Positions 1 through 5,065 of a stretch of DNA of 10,600 bases are shown one piece after another. The stretch comes from Gammaproteobacteria bacterium. GTDB taxonomy: Bacteria > Pseudomonadota > Gammaproteobacteria > Tenderiales > Tenderiaceae. The position numbers and the translations under genes were made by a program. Numbering within the stretch: position 1 is the stretch's first letter; every line of letters starts with the position of its first letter. The stretch lies in contig JALTMR010000474.1 of assembly GCA_027001525.1 (NCBI GenBank), forward strand, positions 1-10,600. The letters are read 5' to 3'. A model generated the notes under the pieces. The model worked only from the letters and a program-made list of their open reading frames with translations, searched no databases and was not told the DNA's origin.

Positions 1-25
1 CACGAAGACCTAAGACCCAAAACAT
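1..25 (-). CDS. Possible start of the gene driven by promoter copy 1 (mostly outside window)
   Basis: An ATG at 25-23 opens a frame MFWVLGLR that reaches the window edge without a stop, about 33 bases after the predicted transcript start. The ribosome site is poor (GGGTG about 10 bases upstream), and eight codons carry no family signal. The true start may lie further left. It is listed only because the promoter requires a gene here. Confidence 0.2.
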
Positions 26-46
26 ACCTGCACCCAAAGGCTTGCC

Positions 47-107
47 AGTGACACGATGGAATTTATCGTAGCACGCACGGTAATACTAAATCAACATTCG
101 TGCTACC
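47..107 (-). promoter_or_regulatory. Operator-promoter, copy 1, driving an unseen leftward gene
   Basis: This near copy of the element at 3779-3840 shares 35 of 43 aligned bases over 65-107. It has TTGATT (89-94) and TACGAT (65-70) 18 bases apart on the minus strand. The arms are GTAGCACG (68-75) and CGTGCTAC (99-106), a perfect 8-base inverted repeat, and a third arm GTGACAC lies at 48-54. Arm spacing (25 bases between the inverted arms, 13 between the direct ones) matches copy 2 within one base. The predicted transcript starts near 58 and leaves the window to the left. Confidence 0.65.
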
Positions 108-170
108 GAAATTGGACCCGCAAAAGGCACCTGGCAATGAGGAAAAGAGAGACCATCAAGGATGGAATAA

Positions 171-198
171 CGAAAACGCCGGAGGCGAAGCTCCGGCG
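171..198 (-). terminator. Factor-independent terminator of the five-gene operon
   Basis: On the transcribed strand, CGCCGGAG, a 6-base loop CTTCGC and CTCCGGCG form a perfect 8-pair stem, followed by TTTTCGTTATT. It begins about 25 bases after the stop of the FMN-binding-like gene. This is a convincing end to the operon and isolates it from the promoter at 47-107. Confidence 0.85.
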
Positions 199-222
199 CT
201 GGGCAGAAGGGAAAATGGTGGC

Positions 223-816
223 TTAACGGGTAAAGGCAGCGAGCAATACGGCGGCATCGCGCACGGCAGCAGCAAACTCCCGCGTGGCTTTATCCGAGGA
301 GGCCAGCGCTTTGGCTTTGGCCACCAGCTCATCAAGAGACAACCCGGCATAATCGGCAATCAGGCCGGTGCCCACGTTGCCCTCGAAATCGACCACGTAC
401 TTCTCATTGATCCCCAGAATCGCCACTTGCGTGACGCGCTGGTTGGCATCGATGCCCACAGCGAATTTCAGATCACCATGACGATAGTGCATCTGGTTCA
501 CGTAGGCCGCCCCTCTGAAAGACTTGTCGGCCTTGTCGGTGGCGAGATAGTAGCTGTAGATTTTGCTGTCGAGATCAACGCCGTACTGGGTCTCGGCCCA
601 CTCCACTGCGTCATCACTCAGGGGCTGTTTGCGCTTGGTGATACGCACGCCGGCGGGCAACATCTGCTTAAGTGCCGCCTTGCTCTTCATAAAGTGGACC
701 ATGGGGCCGGCGTGCCCCTTGTGGGCCTCGGCACTCGGGCTGATTCCCAGCCCCAGACTCAGCGCCAGCAGCGGCGCAAACAGGTAGGACAGTGCACGAT
801 TACGACTCAAATTCAT
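223..816 (-). CDS. Exported FMN-binding-domain-like protein
   Basis: This 197-residue protein has a signal peptide at 1-31 (cut after SPSAEA, mature HKGHAGPMVHF) and one globular domain. Residues 98-165 resemble the FMN-binding domain of RnfG/NqrC: GAAYVNQMHYRHGDLKFAVGID, VTQVAILGINEK, then FEGNVGTGLIADYAGLSLDEL. The usual C-terminal SGATxTS flavin-attachment motif is not present; the corresponding place reads ASSDKATREFAAAVRDA, so covalent FMN through Thr is doubtful. His residues cluster near the mature N-terminus (HKGH, VHF) and at 110-113 (HYRH). It is the last gene of the operon, 62 bases after the membrane-protein gene, with GGAG 9 bases before ATG 816. An upstream in-frame start in that gap is less likely. 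A role in redox or cofactor-linked metal handling is conceivable but not shown. Confidence 0.75.
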   Translation of the reverse strand: MNLSRNRALSYLFAPLLALSLGLGISPSAEAHKGHAGPMVHFMKSKAALKQMLPAGVRITKRKQPLSDDAVEWAETQYGVDLDSKIYSYYLATDKADKSFRGAAYVNQMHYRHGDLKFAVGIDANQRVTQVAILGINEKYVVDFEGNVGTGLIADYAGLSLDELVAKAKALASSDKATREFAAAVRDAAVLLAAFTR

Positions 817-878
817 TGGTGATTTCTCCATTATTTTTATACAAACGTGACAGCGGCTCCCTCGCGCTGCTGCCCACA

Positions 879-1556
879 TCAATCAGACGTTCTTTGTAGC
901 CACAGCTCCCACAACACCCGAAATAAGATAAAGGCGAAGCAGAGGCCAATGGTGGTGCCCATGGCCACGGTTAAATAGGCAAAACTGCCGGAGACGAAGC
1001 GCACCAGGTTAAGGCTGAGAATGTCGCCCCACATCCCCAGAAACAGCAGCGATACAGTTACCGCTTTGACTGTTTCCGTCAACTGCGTCAGGCACGCCAG
1101 TCCCCCCATGGCCAACAGCAAGAGCGAGAAGGTCAGCAGATGCACATGGGAGACCTGGGCCAGAATCTGCGGTGGCAGGGTATCGTCACCGCTCATGGCA
1201 GCGCCGTGATCCATGCCGCCCATGTCACCGTGGTCCATACCGGACATATCCATTTGGGAGTGACCCATACCGGCCATCTCCCCCATGCTCCCCATATCCA
1301 TGTCAGCCATGTCATCATCTTCGTCGTCGAACGAAAACTCCTCTTCGGCAAAACCCTGTTCGGCAATGGCCGCCGCTTCAGCACCCGAGAGGCTCTTGTC
1401 TGCGTAGTGATCAGAGATGGCCTGAGGGTCCATCCCCACCGACAGGGCGGCATTAAGCACAGCAGCAAGGTAACCACTGCCCAGCATAATGACAAAGCCC
1501 GTCACCAGCAGCTTCCATGACAGTGACAGGCGGGCAAAACTAAACGAGCTGGTCAT
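879..1556 (-). CDS. Four-TM membrane protein with Met/Asp/His-rich periplasmic loop
   Basis: I do not recognise a named family. The 225 residues contain membrane helices at about 14-38, 137-156, 162-181 and 193-214. Between helices 1 and 2 lies a long loop: acidic at 71-82 (EEEFSFDDEDDD), then 83-121 with 12 Met and 3 His in MD, MG and MDHG units (MSGMDHGDMGGMDHG). Such Met/His runs occur in periplasmic copper proteins of the CopA/PcoA kind, so metal binding is likely, but which metal is not clear. Helix 2 begins HVHLLTFS, with His137 and His139 at the membrane face. The start at ATG 1556 is 4 bases after the DUF4198 stop; GAGG lies about 12 bases upstream, so coupling is likely. A longer start would run 90 bases into the upstream gene. 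It may anchor or energise metal handling by the operon. Confidence 0.8.
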   Translation of the reverse strand: MTSSFSFARLSLSWKLLVTGFVIMLGSGYLAAVLNAALSVGMDPQAISDHYADKSLSGAEAAAIAEQGFAEEEFSFDDEDDDMADMDMGSMGEMAGMGHSQMDMSGMDHGDMGGMDHGAAMSGDDTLPPQILAQVSHVHLLTFSLLLLAMGGLACLTQLTETVKAVTVSLLFLGMWGDILSLNLVRFVSGSFAYLTVAMGTTIGLCFAFILFRVLWELWLQRTSD

Positions 1557-1560
1557 ACGT

Positions 1561-2370
1561 CTACTTATCCTCAATATCGTGCGTCTTGATCCACAGTACC
1601 GCCCCCAGCTCGACAGGGTAGGCCTTGCCTTCGTGGTCCATGGTCTCACCACTTTCCATCAGCGCCGCCATTCCCCACCAACCCGCTTTGGGCATGGCGT
1701 AGGAGAACACACCATTGGCATCGGTTTTAACGATTTGGGTGATGAAAGGGTCGGCCGGTGCCGTCACCTCACCCTTGTCGTTGAAATACTCCACCTCAAC
1801 GCGAGCAAAAGGTACCGGCTGGCCGTTGAGTTTCACAACCCCCCGAAACAGATTATTGGTCCATAAACCATAAGGCCGTGTCAGCGGCACAATCTCGGCC
1901 TTGAGCCCGAGTTCGTGATCCCAGCCCTCCTCCATGCCAAAGGCATTTACGACGGTTTTGGTGTAGTGGATGATAAAGCGATCTTCCGCACCCTCCCAAT
2001 AAGGGCTTGGCTCGACGAAAAAGAGATGGTCACCCGGCTTGCGAATTTTATAACTGGCCTGGTAGGCCGAGTAGTTATCACCCACACGGTCCTGGTAGCG
2101 ACTGGGTTGCAGCGTGCTAAGCAGATCGAGTTCCCTGCCCGCCACCCAGACACCAAAACGCGCCGGCGGCTTCATATCCAGCCCCATGCCCTCAAAGGGA
2201 TGGGTAAACATGAGGTCAAGGTTGAGGGTCCGGCTCTCACCGGCCGAGACGATCTCATCGGAAGGGATAATCATCTGAAAATGAGCGAAGGCGGGTGCCG
2301 CAGCACCCACCATCCCGGTCATCATGACTACCCTGGTTAACAAACGATTAAACCACGGCTTATGCTTCAT
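1561..2370 (-). CDS. Periplasmic DUF4198 (NikK/CbiK-like, COG5266) protein
   Basis: This exported protein belongs to the DUF4198 family, described as a periplasmic component of Co/Ni uptake systems (NikK-type in Ni ECF transporters). Of 269 residues, 1-29 are a signal peptide ending PAFA, so the mature protein begins HFQMIIPS. Family features include [15 protein letters not shown] (55-69), [20 protein letters not shown] (144-163) and a C-terminal Ig-like carboxypeptidase-regulatory fold ([21 protein letters not shown]), with [20 protein letters not shown] after it. Several His, Met and acidic residues could bind metal. The ATG has GGAG 7 bases upstream, and the gene is 18 bases after the barrel gene and 4 before the next. 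No ABC or ECF permease is present in the window, so it may act here with the barrel and the membrane protein instead. Confidence 0.85.
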   Translation of the reverse strand: MKHKPWFNRLLTRVVMMTGMVGAAAPAFAHFQMIIPSDEIVSAGESRTLNLDLMFTHPFEGMGLDMKPPARFGVWVAGRELDLLSTLQPSRYQDRVGDNYSAYQASYKIRKPGDHLFFVEPSPYWEGAEDRFIIHYTKTVVNAFGMEEGWDHELGLKAEIVPLTRPYGLWTNNLFRGVVKLNGQPVPFARVEVEYFNDKGEVTAPADPFITQIVKTDANGVFSYAMPKAGWWGMAALMESGETMDHEGKAYPVELGAVLWIKTHDIEDK

Positions 2371-2388
2371 AATGATCTCCGCTGCTGA

Positions 2389-3399
2389 TTAAAGCGACGT
2401 ACTCCAACCCAGGCTCCAGCGGTATTTCTCATCGTTCGAGATGCCCGTCAGCTCCTGATAAACAGGATAAGAGAAGTTGGTGTAGATACCCTGCTTGTCA
2501 CCGATCTTGAAATTGATACCGGGGGAGAGGTAGACCACATCACCGCCACTGTTTGCCTTGATCTCGTCATTCTCAATGTCCTGATCGAAAAAGATACCGT
2601 TCAGCTCCAGAACGGGAACAACAGAGCTGTGGTGGGCAAAGCTGGCGGCCACATCAAACTGCCAGGAATTACCGGAACGGAACTGCTTCGCACCCTGAGT
2701 ACCAAAGCGGTAGAGTACATCTGCATCCAGCGCGATGGCTTCGGTCAAGTGACCGCTGTAGGCCACACCACCCTGAAAGGTAATCGCGCCACTGCCGGGC
2801 TGGTTGTGGGTACCGATGATCTCGCCACCGTCTGTTTTATTCGTGATTTTCCCGGTGGGAAGGATGACACCAAAAATCGAAGTCCACTGATTGTCACCGT
2901 CATTGAAGAAACGGTAGCGGCCCGTGACCAATGTATCACCGATGCCGGGGGATTCCTTGGTGGGGGAGATACAGTTCGCGGTACTCGGATCACCAACCAC
3001 GGCGGGCGTATTAGCAAAACAGGCATTGGCGTTGCCATCCCCGTTATCTTTGAAGCCCTTGAAGTTGTTGTATTGCAGCATGAGGTTGATGTCCATATCC
3101 TCATTGACGGGGAAGCCAAAGGAGAGAAAGTAGGCATCCTCACTGGAGTGCATGTGAACGTCTTCACCCTGTGCTTTGAAGTCGATCAGCTGCTGATCGG
3201 TAAACGTCTCGTAACGGCGCGCATCCCAACGCAGGCCAATCACCTTCTCTTCCAGAATCGTCGCCCCTACCGCATTAATACTGCCGGCACCGCCACCGCG
3301 AATGGATTCACCGTGAGCATGGGCCGTTGAAACGCCTCCCATCAGCATCGATACACTGGTAGCTGCCAGCAGAACATTTCTAAATTTAACTTCCGACAT
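2389..3399 (-). CDS. Outer-membrane beta-barrel, transporter family (phenol MetA-type, PF13557-like)
   Basis: This is a predicted outer-membrane channel of 336 residues. Residues 1-28 are a signal peptide ending STAHA, leaving a mature N-terminus of HGESIRGGG. The body shows alternating amphipathic strands with turn-rich loops and family landmarks SPGIGDTLVTGRYRF (about 150-164) and GVILPTGKITN (about 167-177). It ends in a strand but with Leu, not the usual terminal Phe. Cys127 and Cys143 lie in one predicted loop and could form a disulphide; VHMH (81-84) may bind metal. ATG 3399 is chosen because GGAGG lies 9 bases upstream and the signal peptide begins there; an in-frame TTG at 3447 adds 16 charged residues. 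Context suggests it passes a metal or metal complex across the outer membrane, but the substrate is not shown by sequence. Confidence 0.8.
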   Translation of the reverse strand: MSEVKFRNVLLAATSVSMLMGGVSTAHAHGESIRGGGAGSINAVGATILEEKVIGLRWDARRYETFTDQQLIDFKAQGEDVHMHSSEDAYFLSFGFPVNEDMDINLMLQYNNFKGFKDNGDGNANACFANTPAVVGDPSTANCISPTKESPGIGDTLVTGRYRFFNDGDNQWTSIFGVILPTGKITNKTDGGEIIGTHNQPGSGAITFQGGVAYSGHLTEAIALDADVLYRFGTQGAKQFRSGNSWQFDVAASFAHHSSVVPVLELNGIFFDQDIENDEIKANSGGDVVYLSPGINFKIGDKQGIYTNFSYPVYQELTGISNDEKYRWSLGWSTSL

Positions 3400-3447
3400 G
3401 GAATATGACCTCCCTCGTGGTCTTGTTTTTAATTTAATTTGAAACAA

Positions 3448-3651
3448 CTAATCGTGATGATGATCATGGTGACCATCGTCGTGTACATGCTCATGGGCAT
3501 GCTCCACCTCTTCGTGGGTGTGTTCATGGGTATGCTCCCCCTGAACCTCTTCATCGTGACTGTGCGTGTGGTGCTCATCATCGTGACGATGAGCATGAGT
3601 GTGAGTCACCTTGCGGTGAACATGCCGATGATAGGTTGAATCACAAACCAT
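3448..3651 (-). CDS. Small His-rich protein, probable cytoplasmic metal-binding protein
   Basis: This 67-residue protein contains 24 His, mostly in HxH and HHxH patterns (HTHAHRHDDEHHTHSH, EHTHEHTHEE, ending GHHDHHHD), with many Asp and Glu. There is no signal peptide and no membrane segment, so it is expected in the cytoplasm. The single Cys (Cys3) is unlikely to form the main site. By analogy with other His-rich small proteins, such as Hpn of Helicobacter, it could store or sequester Ni, Zn or Co; this is inference from composition, with no homology recognised. The start is well supported: AAAGGAG lies 7 bases before the ATG. It is the first gene of the operon, 48 bases before the outer-membrane gene, and its leader carries the attenuator-like hairpin. 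Confidence 0.8.
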   Translation of the reverse strand: MVCDSTYHRHVHRKVTHTHAHRHDDEHHTHSHDEEVQGEHTHEHTHEEVEHAHEHVHDDGHHDHHHD

Positions 3652-3690
3652 TGTGTCTCTCCTTTCCGTCCACGCCTCAGCACCCCATCA

Positions 3691-3746
3691 AGCCAGAAAA
3701 AAGACCGGACAGAGAGGAGGCTTACCCCCCGTCCGGTCACCTGGCT
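3691..3746 (-). promoter_or_regulatory. Attenuator-like hairpin and T-run in the operon leader
   Basis: Between the predicted promoter and the first gene, the transcribed strand carries GACCGGAC (3738-3731), a 20-base loop, GTCCGGTC (3710-3703) and then six T (3702-3697): a classic factor-independent terminator. The loop can fold further (GGGGG with CCTCC). A second, outer pair AGCCAG/CTGGCT (3741-3746 with 3691-3696) encloses the whole hairpin and would hold the T-run in an internal loop, a possible alternative state. It lies about 45 bases before the ATG of the His-rich gene. If the promoter upstream is real, this terminator must be conditional. Alternatively it is a backup terminator for czcD read-through. 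Confidence 0.6.
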
Positions 3747-3778
3747 ATCGATCCGCAAAACCTGTGTTTCAACACACA

Positions 3779-3840
3779 AGTAGCACGATTGATAACTATC
3801 GTAACACTGAAAATAATACGAAATCAACATTCGTGTTACC
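3779..3840 (-). promoter_or_regulatory. Operator-promoter, copy 2, driving the five-gene operon
   Basis: On the minus strand a -35-like TTGATT (3822-3827) and -10-like TACGAT (3798-3803) are 18 bases apart, giving a start near 3791. The promoter is framed by 7-base arms GTAACAC (3801-3807) and GTGTTAC (3833-3839), a perfect inverted repeat 25 bases apart. One arm overlaps the -10 and the other sits next to the -35. A third related arm, GTAGCAC (3780-3786), lies 14 bases further downstream in the transcript start region, with a smaller dyad ACGAT/ATCGT between. A near copy with the same spacing is at 47-107, which makes a shared metal-responsive repressor likely. The regulator is not in the window. 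Confidence 0.65.
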
Positions 3841-3979
3841 AATAACGGCAAATAAAAAAACAGGGCCAGGCCGAAACAGATTCCAGCTTAATAAATCAGA
3901 CAAATATTGATAAACAACAATGAGTTACAGATAAAACCAACAAAGGAAAAAGGCCCAGTTATAGAGAACAAACAGAGCT
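3841..3979. other. AT-rich gene-free stretch upstream of the operon promoter
   Basis: This stretch between the czcD terminator and the operator-promoter is A-rich on the plus strand and clearly lower in GC than the flanking genes. I see no open frame with a ribosome site, no repeat and no convincing hairpin. It may hold activator sites or curved DNA upstream of the promoter, but nothing specific can be supported. Confidence 0.4.
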
Positions 3980-4013
3980 GAACAACAACCGGGCTGAGCA
4001 AAATATCAGCCGG
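3980..4013 (-). terminator. Probable terminator of the czcCBAD unit
   Basis: About 90 bases after the czcD stop, the transcribed strand has CCGGCTGA, an 8-base loop, then TCAGCCCGG (one bulged base), followed by TTGTTGTTC. The stem has 8 pairs and the tail is T-rich but interrupted. A moderate factor-independent terminator is the simplest reading; it separates czcD from the promoter at 3779-3840. Confidence 0.5.
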
Positions 4014-4102
4014 AGGGGAGGCAAAGTTCAACAACCTGGCCAGTCAAACCAGTCAAATCAGAGGCAAAATGAAGCTGAATAAGCAGCGTCTGGAAAACGG
4101 GC

Positions 4103-4987
4103 TCAGTAGCACGGGCTGTCGCAGTGGACCGTCTCAAATTCCAGGGTTGAGTGGCTGATATCAAAGCGCTGTTCCAGAATCGCTTTAAGTGCCAGTTTGA
4201 CACGCTGCGTCTGGCTGAAATCATCGATGACCACATGAGCCTCCAGCGCATTGTGGTGCTCATCCAGTTGCCAGAGGTGGATGTGGTGAACGTTGGAGAC
4301 GCCATCGACGGCTTCCATGGTTTTCACCACCTCGTGGATATCGATCCCTTCCGGCGTCCCCTGCATCAGGATGTGAATGGTCTCGGGCAGCAGGGTAGCC
4401 GCCTGGTAGAGCACGTAGGCGGCGATAAGCAGCGTCAGCGCCGTATCGGTCCAGTACCACTCGTAGAGAATAATCAGACTGCCAGCGATCATCACCCCCA
4501 GCGAGGCCAGAGCATCAGAGACGTTATGCAGAAAAGCCGCACGAATATTGAGACTGTGTTTCGACATGGTGTAGGTCAGTATCGCCGTCGCCACATCGAT
4601 CACCAGCGCAATGCCGGCCACAACCACAACCATCCAGCCTTCGATGATCTGCGGCTCGTAGATCCGCCACAGCGCTTCATAAATCAGGTAGAGGCCGACA
4701 ATCACCAGCGTCACCAGGTTAATTAGCGCCGCAATCACCTCCGCCCGTTTATAGCCAAACGTTTTGAAACTGTCCGGCGGCTGGCGGCCGATGCGGCGCG
4801 CCACCCAGGCGATCAACAGCGAGGCGGCATCACTGAAGTTATGCAAGGCATCAGCAATCAGAGCCAGACTGCCAGAGACGATGCCCCCCACAATCTGCGC
4901 CAGCGTCAGCAACATATTGATGGCAATCGCCCAGCCCAGACGGCGGTCGCCCATGCTCTCTATGTCGTGATGGTGGTCATGTGCCAT
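4103..4987 (-). CDS. czcD: CzcD-like cation diffusion facilitator (Zn/Co/Cd efflux)
   Basis: This inner-membrane metal/proton antiporter moves Zn2+, Co2+ or Cd2+ from cytoplasm to periplasm, where CzcCBA can remove it. The 294 residues begin MAHDHHHD, a short His-rich cytoplasmic tail, then six membrane helices at about 17-200 and a C-terminal ferredoxin-like metal domain at about 210-285 (SNVHHIHLWQ). The transport site is visible as HxxxD in TM2 (His49, Asp53 in ADALHNFSDA) and HxxxD in TM5 (His154, Asp158 in FLHNVSDA), the zinc-type pattern. It ends in an unusual CDSPCY tail with two Cys. The ATG at 4987 is preferred: an upstream in-frame GTG at 5038 would add residues unlike the family and falls in the loop of the intergenic hairpin. 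The ribosome site (AGG about 11 bases before) is weak. It lies 78 bases after czcA and is probably co-transcribed in part. Confidence 0.95.
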   Translation of the reverse strand: MAHDHHHDIESMGDRRLGWAIAINMLLTLAQIVGGIVSGSLALIADALHNFSDAASLLIAWVARRIGRQPPDSFKTFGYKRAEVIAALINLVTLVIVGLYLIYEALWRIYEPQIIEGWMVVVVAGIALVIDVATAILTYTMSKHSLNIRAAFLHNVSDALASLGVMIAGSLIILYEWYWTDTALTLLIAAYVLYQAATLLPETIHILMQGTPEGIDIHEVVKTMEAVDGVSNVHHIHLWQLDEHHNALEAHVVIDDFSQTQRVKLALKAILEQRFDISHSTLEFETVHCDSPCY

Positions 4988-5023
4988 AGCCCGTCTACCT
5001 GCAAAATGGATTGAGTAAGCAAC

Positions 5024-5054
5024 GGGCTCCCTCCGCACGCAACGCAGGGAGCCC
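5024..5054 (-). other. Strong stem-loop between czcA and czcD
   Basis: A perfect 9-base inverted repeat, GGGCTCCCT and AGGGAGCCC, is separated by 13 bases and lies 12 bases after the czcA stop. On the transcribed strand it is followed by GTTGCTTACTC, not by a clear T-run, so it is a poor factor-independent terminator. It may protect the 3' end of a processed czcCBA message, or reduce read-through into czcD. The start of czcD lies about 37 bases further on and is not inside the stem. Confidence 0.6.
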
Positions 5055-5065
5055 TCGCCAGCACG

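Noticed and set aside
100..822. Long plus-strand open frame opposite the FMN-binding-like gene
   Set aside because: It is antisense to a gene with signal peptide, ribosome site and domain pattern; its product has no family features and runs through the operon terminator.
817..878. Internal promoter or terminator before the FMN-binding-like gene
   Set aside because: There is an AT-rich run and a weak 5-pair hairpin, but no -35 at suitable distance and no T-run after the stem.
2629..3330. Plus-strand open frame opposite the outer-membrane barrel gene
   Set aside because: It mirrors the coding strand of a well-supported gene and has no ribosome site or recognisable domain.
3400..3447. N-terminal extension of the barrel protein to a TTG at 3447
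   Set aside because: Puts charged residues before the signal peptide and ignores the strong GGAGG before ATG 3399.
3466..3610. Repetitive array in the His-rich gene
   Set aside because: The low complexity comes from His, Asp and Glu codons; no regular unit or spacer, so not a CRISPR or other array.
3652..3797. Known NiCo (czcD-type) riboswitch
   Set aside because: I could not see its four-helix junction; the visible structure is a hairpin terminator with an outer stem. A covariance-model search would settle it.
4106..4113. Extra operator half-site GTAGCACG
   Set aside because: It lies in the last codons of czcD without a partner arm or promoter around it; most likely chance.
4988..5038. 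N-terminal extension of czcD to a GTG at 5038
   Set aside because: Adds 17 residues unlike the CDF family, lacks a ribosome site and starts in the hairpin loop; MAHDHHHD is the usual kind of CDF N-terminus.
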